Source of the DNA: Alisma plantago-aquatica
Taxonomy: Eukaryota; Streptophyta; Magnoliopsida; Alismatales; Alismataceae
Assembly (NCBI GenBank): GCA_963693085.1
Contig: OY856412.1
Span: forward strand, 1,409,217,194 to 1,409,281,193
Direction of reading: 5' to 3'
DNA: 64,000 nucleotides
Shown in pieces: positions 55,893 to 64,000 of the stretch. The notes beneath the pieces are model-generated. The model searched no databases, was not told where the DNA came from, and saw only the letters and a list, made by a program, of their open reading frames with translations. Numbering within the stretch: the stretch's first letter is position 1; each line of letters starts with the position of its first letter. The position numbers and the translations under genes are program-made.

Positions 55893-58800
55893 ATGACAAA
55901 CATCATATGCTGGAATGTCCAAGGAGCATGCTCCAAGGACAAAATCAATCTCCTTAAATACTATAAACGTAGATTTTGTTTACATGTTCTGGCTATCCTT
56001 GAACCAAGGTGTAGCGGTGAAAAGGCCACAAACGTCATCAAGAAGCTCGGGTTTAACTTGTCGCATCGAGTTGAAGCCCTAGGGTTTTCAGGAGGTATAT
56101 GGATCCTCTGGGATAGCAATCGTTGTCAACTTGACATTCTCCAATGCCACAGGCAGTATATACATTGCAAAATGAACAATTCTTGGCTTATCACTTTCGT
56201 CTATGCTAGCCCCAATCTGCAGAAGCAAGACCATCTATGGAATCGCCTCACCTCTTTAACACCTTCCCCTTCAGAAGCTTGGGTAGTTGTTGGAGACTTT
56301 AATACCATGCTTGATATTAGCAAGAAGAAAGGAGGTAAAGGCTTTGACAGCCGCAGTAACAACAAATTCCATGCTACCTTGTTAGCTACAGGTCTCGCAG
56401 ACACCAGCCCTTCAGGGCACTTCTTTACTTTCAAGAAAGGAGGGCTCCGTGAAAAACTAGACAGAGTGGTAGCGAATGCTTGCTGGCTCAATACTGAAAA
56501 TGGCATGAAGATCCAAGTCCTTACCCGCATCTATAGCGATCACAATCCTATTCTCATCTCTGGAAACACGGCGCACACCAGAAGAAAACCTTCTTTCAGG
56601 ACCAAAGCAAGCTAGTCCCTCAATACCGAGTTCCATACTGAGTTGTTACCCTGCTGGGATGCCACTCTCTCCTTCGCTGAGGCCTTACCCTGTTTCCAAG
56701 CAGCTGCTGTCAAATGGGAAGCTGCACGCCTGAAGCAACACCATAATAAGAAGAATGCTATCTTGGAGGACCTCAACAGGTGCCATGTACAAAGCCAATT
56801 ACACTTTCATTTATCTAATGAGCTCAAAGTTATTTCCGTACAAGAAGAATTTGCTGCAATCCTTCGTTGAGAGGAGGCCGATTGGCAGCAGAGAGCTAAT
56901 ATTAATTGGCTCCAACGCGGTGACGGAAACAACATGTTTTTAAAAACCTATGTCAAAGCCAGGAGGCATCACAACAAAATCTCCGGTATCTACAATGATG
57001 ATAGAGTATGGCTCACCTCGTCAGATGAAATTAAAGTATATGTGCGGAGTTTCTTTCAGCAATTGCTAACAGCGGTGCCTCAATCCACGTTGGTTGTGGA
57101 CCTTATGCCCGCCTACCATGGCTCCTTTCCAGGTATCATCGACCAGGCACAACTGGTGAGTACCCCGTCCGCGGAAGAGATCTGATCCATTGTCTTCCAA
57201 ATGTCTGCTATCAAGGCTCCCGGCCCTGACGGAATCTACACTGGCTTCATCCAAGAAAATTGGAACCACGTAGGCGCCTCTGTCATCCTTCAAGTGCAGC
57301 AAGCCTTCAGTAGTGGGTGGATAGACCCATCTCTGGTTCAATCACACATGGTGCTCATACCTAAGACGGCACAACCTCAGCGATGCAGTGAGCTCAGACC
57401 CATCTCGCTTAACAACTGCTGTTTAAAATTGACCTCCAAGGTCATCGTAAAAAGACTAAAGCCCTATTTGAATGGATGAATTTTTGAGAATTAGTCAAGT
57501 TTCATACCGGGCAGACGCATTGCGGACAACATCCTTCTTGTCCAGGAGGTAATTCATTCTATGAAAATGAAGAAGGAGGGCAAAGAATGGGTTAGTATCA
57601 AAATTGACATGTCTAAGGCATTCGATAGAATGTAGTGTCCTTTCATCAAAGATATGCTGATCAAAGTGGGCCTCCCTAACAAACTGATATCCATTATCAT
57701 GCAAATTATATCCAAAGGGCAAACCTCTATTCTATGGGAAGGTTCGCAGCTGGAGGCCTTCGCTCCCAGCCAGGGGGTGCGTCAAGGGGATCCCCTTAGC
57801 CCCTATCTGTTTGTTCTTTGCATGGAGCGGCTCACCCAAGCTATTCTTCATGAAGTCAGTAATGGCAGATGGAAACCTATTGTTCTATCGAGAGGCAGTG
57901 TGCCCCTATCTCACGTTATGTTTGCCGACGATCTACTGCTCATGGCTGAGGCAACGCCTTCGCAAGCCTTGCTCATCCTAACGGTGCTTGAAGAATTTGG
58001 GTCTGTCTCTGGACAAGTCCTCTCCAAGGAGAAGTCGAGATGCTTCTTCTCTCCCAACACACCCACCATAGCTTGCCGATCTTTCTACAGACGTATCGGA
58101 ATTCCTCAAACTATGGACCTAGGAAAATACTTGGGGGTCCCTGTTCTCCATCACCGCCTCAATAAGGCAACACATTCTAATATCACCACTGCTATAAAAG
58201 GCAGAATGAATAGTTGGGCATCCAAATGCTTATCTCTCGCAGGACGTATCACTCTTGCTAAGAGTACCCTGCAATCCATCCCATCTCACACCATGCAATC
58301 GGTCAAATTATCACCGAGCCTCTGTGATGATATTGACAAACACATCTGTTCCATCATCTGGTATGGCGGTCGCGATGTGCACAAGCTGTCCTTGGTAGCA
58401 TGGGAGAAGCTTATCCTGCCCAAGGGGTCAGGAGGCCTTGGCCTCAAGAGTTCGCGAGAGAAAAATGAGGCTCTTATGTTACAGAATGTCTGGAAATTCC
58501 TTTCAAAGCCTGAAACCCTGTGGGTCAAAGTGATGCAAGACAAGTATATGAAGAACAACATCATCAGCAAACGCCCTTGCTCATCGGCCTAGGCGTTTAT
58601 CAAACGAAACCTGGACAGGATCCAAGCCATTGGCCACAAAACCATCCTCTCAGGTCGGAGTACAAACGTATGGACAGATCGCTGGCTGCATGGCAGGTTC
58701 GTCATCGACATGGCAGGCTTGTATATCATACCTCACGGTCTGGAAGACCTCACTATCAATTTCATGGTCCTTCCTGATAACACATGGGACTGGAGTTTCA

Positions 58801-59951
58801 TCGACACATATCTGCCTGATGAAGCAAAACATATCCTCCGCTTCTACAACCCACCTGATCCAGCTGGCGGTGATGACTTATGTTTGTGGCCCTTCACTAG
58901 TTCAGGCATCTTCTCGGTGGGTTCAGCCTACAATTGGTTTACTAATCAAGTACAACCACAATTCTCTTCTAAATGGAAGAAGCTACGGGCCCTTCCTCTA
59001 CCTCTCAAGTTCGGAACCTTCGGCTGGCTGATGCTCCATGGCGCCCTACTCACAAATGTCGAGCTATACATGCGACATATTGCAACTTCATGCATATGTC
59101 CTTTATGTAACAATGCCCATGAGTCCATTCTTCACTGCCTTAGAGACTGCTCTATTGCGAAAGACGTCTGGTCTCTCCTTTTCATGCCACCTGATTTCTT
59201 TACCCCTCTTGAAGGTGAATGGCTTGCCCTATTGATTTCCTCCACGCTGAATCTGGAGCAATGTACGACGTTCGGTGTTGGTTGTTGGATGATCTGGAGA
59301 AACCGAAATGATATCACCCATGGTGGCTTGGGTAGGCCGGCCACTGTGCTTGCTAAATCCATCAAGGAACAAACTAATGCCATCCTTGGGCTGAAACCTC
59401 GTACGCAACAAGTTAGACATGAGGCTTCGATGCCGGCTCACCCTTCGCCGGACTGCCAAGCCCTTATTTTTGTTGACGCCGCCTATCAGTCCCACTCCAG
59501 GAAGACGGGTATTGGGATTCATGTGGTCGACAGAGATGGACGTTGTACCTTGGGATTGGGCAGCCATGGGTATGCATCCTCAACCCAGGAAGCAGAAGTG
59601 AATGGCATTCTAATGGCAGCTGAGATGTGCCAAGAGAAAGGATGGTCCTCACCTATTATTCTTTCTGACGCCTCAGTAGTGATCAAGGCACTGACAAACC
59701 AGGACTGGCGGACCAGTACCCTCATTCCTCACCAGAGAAGATATGCCTCCATTTTGCTGGCCTGCCCCAGCATGCAATTACAGTATATTCCCCACAGTTA
59801 CAATACTGTAGTTGATGGCATCACAAAACATACCCTTTATTCTTTCTCCGCTCACCACTTCTTTCATATTAAGCCTCCGTGGCTCTCTATGGATGTAAAT
59901 ATTTCACTCTCTAGTACTTGGACGGAAGTAGAGCAAGGGATGAATAAATAA
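55893..59951 (+). pseudogene. LINE ORF2: endonuclease, reverse transcriptase, zinc finger, RNase H
   Basis: One 1,353-codon frame from MTNIICWNVQG to the TAA at 59951, with no frameshift seen but in-frame stops at 56613, 56868, 57183, 57477, 57492, 57633 and 58590. Endonuclease (codons 1-240): WNVQGA, LEPR, VVGDFN, DRVVAN and SDHNPI. RT (about 430-800): KAPGPDGI, SQGVRQGDPLSPYLF and FADDLLLM. Then a zf-RVT (FGTFGWLMLHGALLTN, CPLCNNAHESILHCL) and a C-terminal RNase H (LIFVDAAYQ, EAEVNGILMAAE, ILSDASVVIKAL). Plant L1 elements with this extra RNase H are known. It nicks target DNA and copies LINE RNA in the nucleus. Confidence 0.93.
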
Positions 59952-59982
59952 GCTCTACGTTTGCTAAAAAAAAGTATAAAAT

Positions 59983-59995
59983 AATATAAATATAA
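59983..59995. repeat. LINE target-site duplication, right
   Basis: Second copy of AATATAAATATAA, just after GCTAAAAAAAAGTATAAAAT at the LINE end. Confidence 0.7.
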
Positions 59996-60045
59996 CTTGG
60001 TGATCAACCTATTGGTATCTATGGAGGAATGGATGGATGGATAAA

Positions 60046-60291
60046 GTATGCCCCTAGAGAGTGGATATGCTACCCCCAGTGAGTGGGTAAGCTATTGAGA
60101 CTACCCCCAGCGAGTGGGTATGTCATTGAAACTACCCCCATTAAGTGGGTGTGTTATTGAAATTACCTTAAGAGAATGAGTATGCTACCCCCAGTGAGTG
60201 GGTATGACACAAAAATACTCCCAGAGAGTGATTAAGATATCATGGACACCACCAACAAGTGGGTATGATTAGATATTACCCAGAGAGAGTG
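60046..60291. repeat. TACCCCCAGTGAGTGGGTA minisatellite (left part)
   Basis: About eight imperfect units of 25-35 bp with core CTACCCCCAGTGAGTGGGTATG or variants (CCCAGAGAGTG). The core is a near-palindrome, TACCC against GGGTA. It continues at 61183-61255 beyond the inserted Cassandra. Confidence 0.88.
60287..60291. repeat. Target-site duplication GAGTG, left (Cassandra)
   Basis: Exact repeat at 61183-61187. GAGTG is itself part of the minisatellite unit, so a chance match is possible, but LTR ends agree with it. Confidence 0.85.
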
Positions 60292-60382
60292 TGTAACATC
60301 CTAGGATTTGAGGCCTTGGATAAGTTGATCTTAAAAGGAATGATTGGACTACCCATATCACCAAGGTGCACCTCCTTTTCTG

Positions 60383-60462
60383 GGAGCCCATCACTAAAGA
60401 ACTCCATAGTTAAGCGTGCTCAGCTTGGAGTAGTACTGGGATGGGTGACCTGTTGGGAAGTT
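60383..60462 (+). promoter_or_regulatory. 5S rRNA-like core with Pol III internal promoter (5' LTR)
   Basis: AGTTAAGCGTGCT (A box) and AGTAGTACTGGGATGGGTGA (intermediate element and C box) closely match plant 5S rRNA from memory. The rest of the 5S gene is diverged, so this is not an rRNA gene. Confidence 0.88.
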
Positions 60463-60584
60463 GATCCTGGCATGCACGTTAGTGTGGACAAAGTGCGCAG
60501 TTAAGGCTAGTGGTGGTCTGTGGGGCCAGTCGTCATTCCTGAAACTCTACTAGAGCCTTGGGCAGTGAGCCCGGGCATTACAAA

Positions 60585-60597
60585 TGGTATCAGAGCC
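60585..60597 (+). other. Primer-binding site, tRNA-Met (Cassandra)
   Basis: TGGTATCAGAGCC, perfect, two bases after the 5' LTR. Confidence 0.95.
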
Positions 60598-60982
60598 AAT
60601 TCGCCTCCAGTAGGTGGGGACCACATGGGCTTGTGGCATGCCAGTCTTTGAGTCGTGCGATCCACGGATGTTGGAAAGGGCTATCCGAGTTGATGGAGCC
60701 GCCCATGCACTGGTAGTGTCCAGGCATGTTGGAAAGGGCTATCCGAGTTGATGGAGCCGCCCTTGCATTGGCAGTCGTGATCGGGAGCTGGGTGTACATG
60801 GGTCATTTGGGTCAGCACTAAAATGGGGAATGATTGTGAGGCCATATAGTTGAGCCTTGACGAGGACGTCAAGAGTCTAAGTGGGGGAGATTGTAACATC
60901 CTAGGATTTGAGGCATTGGATAAGTTGATCTTAAAAGGAATGATTGGACTACCCATATAACCAAGGTGCACCTCCTTTTTCG

Positions 60983-61062
60983 GGAGCCCACCACTAAAGA
61001 ACTCCATAGTTAAGCGTGCTCAGCTAGGAGTAGTACTAGGATGGGTGACCAGTCGGGAAGTT
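60983..61062 (+). promoter_or_regulatory. 5S rRNA-like core (3' LTR)
   Basis: AGTTAAGCGTGCT and AGTAGTACTAGGATGGGTGA are kept; the C box region matches 5S better than in the 5' LTR (CTAGGATGGGTGACC). Confidence 0.88.
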
Positions 61063-61182
61063 GACCCCGGCTTGCGCATGAGTGTGGGAAAAGCGCACAG
61101 TTAAGGCTAGTGGTGATTTTTGGGGCCAGTCATCATTCCTGAAACTCTACTAGAGCCTAGGGCAGTGGGCCCGTACGTTACA

Positions 61183-61255
61183 GAGTGGGTAGATCATTCA
61201 AATACTCCTGGAGAGTGAGTATGAATACCTCCTAGAGAGGGGGTATACCCTAGAG
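61183..61255. repeat. Minisatellite, right part
   Basis: GAGTGGGTAGATC, then TACTCCTGGAGAGTGAGTATG and similar units continue the array of 60046-60291. Confidence 0.8.
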
Positions 61256-62750
61256 ATTGAGCAATTATGGGTTGAGAAATTGTAGAATAAATGTATGTTC
61301 AACATATTATGGTTACGTAATAAAATTGAAATTCAACTTTAGGGTTGGTGTCCCAACCAGTGGTTGGTCAAACTAAGAGTGGGAAAATGGCTTATGGGGG
61401 AGTCAAAACCTTAGACCTTGCGGTCAAGTTCTAACTAGAGAGCCTAACTTTCTCTTGTGAGCCAAGAAGCCAGCCTAGGTTAGGACCTTCCCTAGAAGGG
61501 CGAGTTTATAAATCAATTTAAAGATTGAGTTAACCTTAGTTGCCACCTAAAGGGTGGAGAATTAAGGATAGAAAACATGAAAGTATGTATGTTGAGTACG
61601 ATTCATTGAACCCAAGTATGTCATCTCTGAGGAACATGATGAAAAGTCACTGTAGAAGTTGTTGACAATATGAGACCAAGCATAGAAAAGAAAGTTGGCA
61701 TGAGTCCAACAAGGGAATATAAAATGAAAATGAGCATCACAAGATATGGATCAAATATGGTTTAGAAAATTACATATGAAAATAAGGTCCTTGTAAATAG
61801 TTAAAGTTGAAATATCTCAAAGAAACCCATGCGAAGGGTAGAGCCCTAAGTCAATCCTAAGCTCAAGTAGGTGGTATTAAAGGTACATGGGACTGATGGG
61901 ATTAGGAGTTGATTGTTTCCTTAATGTACAAGACCATCTAGTCAAGAGGTAATAACTATGTCTTCCAGAGGCCCATGTATCTGGAGATTTGCCACCATCA
62001 TGAGTCATGAGGCCAATGGGTGAATGTGAGAGGCACTGCCTATATGCATAAGGATGAGAATCACTACAAAAGTACTTGTACCCCTAGAGACCTCAAGGAA
62101 TTGGCCAAGGCTCATAATACATGAGGTGTAAGTATAGAAGATACAAAGAAGTCATGTAATAATGAAATCTTAAGAGTAGGGGTGCATAAACTTAAGAGTG
62201 AAAAGGGTATTTGACTTAAAGAAATGTAAGAAACTGGTGGAATTAAAAGTATATGGTTTAGACTCATGTTGAGAATGACTAAATCTAAAATGTGAAATTT
62301 TGGGATGATATGTGTGTACACCATCTCATTATGAGTGAGAGAGATTTGATAGACACATGTTGTACTAAAAAATGGCATATAATATTGAATACCTTAAGTT
62401 GAACTTGATGACATGATCTAGGGTTGGAGGTGTTACCTCACCCTTATGTGGATATAAATTAACAATAGGTTGGAAACCTAGATGAAAAGGAAAATCACCA
62501 AATGAGATTGAAAATCATAAATGAAATTATAATCACCAAGAGGTTATACCATGGGAATACTAAGGATTTGGATATACCTTGAATTGAATTCAAGTATCAA
62601 TCTTAGCAATTGTAAGTAGAATATGTACATCAACAAATGTGATTAAAGATAATCTAAGTAGGGTTGATAACCCTTAGTTGTGAAGATAAGTTAAGTTATC
62701 ATTTACCTTAAGCTTTACTGGGTGTGAATTTTGGGGACAAAATTCCTTTT
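61256..62750 (+). other. Conserved non-coding core of Tek-C
   Basis: No coding frame. 61390-61560 matches Tek-B 35740-35910 reversed (AACTAGAGAGCCTAAC; GAGCCAAGAAG) and 62400-62650 matches Tek-B 34440-34690 reversed (GGTTGGAAACCTAGATGAAA). The conserved stretches run up to the PPT. Confidence 0.7.
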
Positions 62751-62763
62751 ATGGAGGGGTGAA
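62751..62763 (+). other. Polypurine tract of Tek-C
   Basis: ATGGAGGGGTGAA precedes the LTR start TGTAATATCC, after TTTTGGGGACAAAATTCC. Confidence 0.85.
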
Positions 62764-62980
62764 TGTAATATCCTCTATTTTGATAAAATTGAATGATATA
62801 AATCATGAATTGAATACAATATCATCATCTTTGTGGCATGGGTTTGACCCATGGCCCAAGTAAGGGCCATGAGACTAATTTCTTTGCATAAAGGTCCTTA
62901 TGGAACAAATTAAAGATATTAGCATAGAAATGAAAGATAATGGCATTGTGAGATATTGGATAACTAATATATGAGGAAAT
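62764..62980 (+). repeat. Tek-C 3' LTR, truncated
   Basis: TGTAATATCCTCTATTTTGA and the following AAAATTGAATGATATAAATC match the Tek-B LTR start. Homology fades after about 220 bp, where a second chromovirus 3' end begins. Confidence 0.7.
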
Positions 62981-63048
62981 TGTATCATACCATCATCCTG
63001 GATGACTAGTAGAATTTTGAGGACAAAATTACTATAAGAGGGAAAGGA
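62981..63048 (+). other. 3' end of another chromovirus interior, with PPT
   Basis: GAATTTTGAGGACAAAATTA and AAGAGGGAAAGGA (63036-63048) repeat the arrangement at 6320-6352. Confidence 0.75.
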
Positions 63049-64000
63049 TGTTATAACCTAGTTTTTCCCATGTTTTAATATATTTGTTTGCAAATAATGT
63101 AATATGAAGGTCACAATAGAAAGATGGTTCTTTATGTGTCTTGTTTGGAAATTGTGGTGTGAAAGTGAAAATACTCCATATCGAATAGATTTAATGTAGT
63201 TTACTACTTTCAATAGTTCATTAATAGATATTGGATAAATAAATAGGGGAAAATTCAATAATGAAGTGATTTCCAAAAGAAATGGTCAGTTGGAATTTTA
63301 AATATGGAATTATGTGGAATATTATACCAAAAAGAGTTTTCATGCATAAATAAAGAATAATGTAGTTATGGTTGATAAATAACTAAAATATTGAATAATA
63401 TCCAAGTTCCTGAAAGGAAAATAAGATATGTGGAGTTTTAGACAATTATTAGAGTAATTATCTAGACATAAATGGCAACACAATGTTTGAGCCAACAAAT
63501 AAGAATAAATCAATTTGACTTTTTGCACACTTGAAAATAATAAGGAAAAGAGGAGAATTCTAGAAACTAGGAGGAAAAAAGATATACAACGGGATAATAA
63601 ATTGTTTTAAATAAAGGTTTAAAAGGAACACATTTTGTGTGAAATATTCCAATAGAACCCCACAATTGGGTTATGAGTCAGAAGAGATAAATGAGTTTCT
63701 ATAATGGATTTAAGGAACATATTACCCAATGTGTACCAAATAGTTATGTGATTTCTTTGATGACTATTTGTTGCCAAATCAAAGTCTTAAAAGTAAAGAG
63801 TTTCATATAAGGGAAAATAAGGAGAATATGTTTACTTACTTTCTAAACAATATGTCTTACCCTTCTCCCATTTTTAGTTGGAGACCAATTGTTGAATAAA
63901 AAGGAACATCATTGTAATACTTATGGAAAGAATAACAGGGTGCACTATAATATGCATTCCACTTTTGGAAGAGAGGAGAAAAGGAAATGAGAAATAAAAT
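63049..64000 (+). repeat. Tekay-like 3' LTR start, running off the window
   Basis: It begins TGTTATAACCTAGTTTTTCC, the terminus type of the LTRs at 6353 and in Tek-A. The sequence to 64000 is AT-rich U3 with no gene; the right end is outside the window. Confidence 0.72.

Larger units (their letters stand above)
54246..59982 (+). mobile_element. Full-length plant L1-type LINE (5.7 kb), decayed
   Basis: Two ORFs (DUF4283/zinc-knuckle ORF1; endonuclease-RT-RNase H ORF2), no LTRs, an A-rich 3' end and a 13-bp target duplication. GC content is visibly higher than the flanks. Both ORFs carry stops, so it is immobile. It lies inside Tek-C. Confidence 0.93.
60292..61182 (+). mobile_element. Complete Cassandra TRIM element (891 bp)
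   Basis: Two 291-bp LTRs (60292-60582, 60892-61182) start TGTAACATCCTAGG and end GTTACA or ATTACA. TGGTATCAGAGCC begins at 60585 and AAGTGGGGGAGAT precedes the second LTR. Each LTR holds 5S rRNA-like sequence, the hallmark of Cassandra. It has no coding capacity and depends on other elements' enzymes. The interior contains a repeated 47-55 bp phrase (GTTGGAAAGGGCTATCCGAG at about 60670 and 60730). It lies in the Tek-C minisatellite. Confidence 0.95.
52968..62763 (+). mobile_element. Tek-C interior: Tek-B-like element split by LINE and Cassandra
   Basis: PBS at 52968, Gag leader at 53069, minisatellite at 60046-61250, conserved core at 61390-62750 and PPT plus LTR start at 62751-62764 occur in the order seen in Tek-B on the other strand. 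Without the two insertions the interior is about 3.2 kb, non-coding apart from the leader. The LINE and Cassandra duplications show clean insertion. Confidence 0.8.

Noticed and set aside
60319..60504. 81-codon ORF across the Cassandra LTR (and 51266-51520 on the other strand)
   Set aside because: Follows LTR sequence of a non-coding element; the reading frame is incidental.
60383..61062. 5S rRNA genes
   Set aside because: Only the promoter-containing part is similar, it is embedded in 291-bp LTRs with PBS and PPT, and the array structure of 5S genes is absent. Cassandra explains it.

Overview
The window is nuclear DNA of a large-genome flowering plant. Nearly everything recognisable in it is transposable-element sequence: long terminal repeats (LTRs), tRNA primer-binding sites (PBS), polypurine tracts (PPT), decayed gag-pol, a plant L1-type LINE and a Cassandra-type element carrying 5S rRNA-like sequence. 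I found no convincing host gene, tRNA gene, functional rRNA gene or CRISPR array. The species cannot be named from the sequence alone.

Layout, left to right. (1) 1-5697: a minus-strand non-autonomous Ty3-type element with only gag and protease (TR-GAG-like, here TRG1). Its 5' LTR is 4084-5697, with a tRNA-Asp PBS at 4059-4077 and gag-protease at 1569-3896. Its 3' LTR is not in the window. It lies in (2), the 3' end of a plus-strand Tekay/Del-like chromovirus: decayed integrase tail 5698-6340 and 3' LTR 6353-9675. (3) 10074-21091: Tek-A, a minus-strand Tekay-like element with two 3,332-bp LTRs, TTAAG target-site duplications and a nearly non-coding interior. (4) About 22100-26443: TRG2, an older minus-strand gag-protease element. 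(5) 26786-50260: a plus-strand Sirevirus-like Ty1/copia element with gag, protease, integrase, RT, RNase H and an env-position ORF. Its 3' part is tandemly duplicated (about 4.2 kb), and its integrase gene is split by (6), Tek-B (31240-39956), a non-autonomous minus-strand Tekay-like element. (7) 50261-52980: a pile of LTR ends and PBS sites, including a Cassandra fragment joined at its PBS to a foreign LTR. (8) 52968-62763: interior of Tek-C (plus strand), a sister of Tek-B, interrupted by a full-length but decayed L1 LINE (54246-59982) and a complete Cassandra (60292-61182). (9) 62764-64000: two successive Tekay-like 3' LTR starts.

Nesting gives an order of events. Tek-B entered the Sirevirus after the Sirevirus integrated. 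The LINE and Cassandra entered Tek-C. TRG1 entered a chromovirus. Tek-A, Tek-B and Tek-C share a PBS-to-PPT plan with a conserved non-coding core, so they look like parasitic derivatives of an autonomous Tekay/Del element elsewhere in the genome. Most premature stops are TAG or TGA explicable by C-to-T or G-to-A transitions, as expected for methylated, silenced plant repeats.

The most unusual signal is the array of paired 15-bp palindromes (GTCGATACCATCGAC facing GTCGATGGTATCGAC) in TRG1. It occurs both inside the LTR and in the 3' non-coding interior. The unrelated Sirevirus carries a different palindrome sequence at the equivalent two places.
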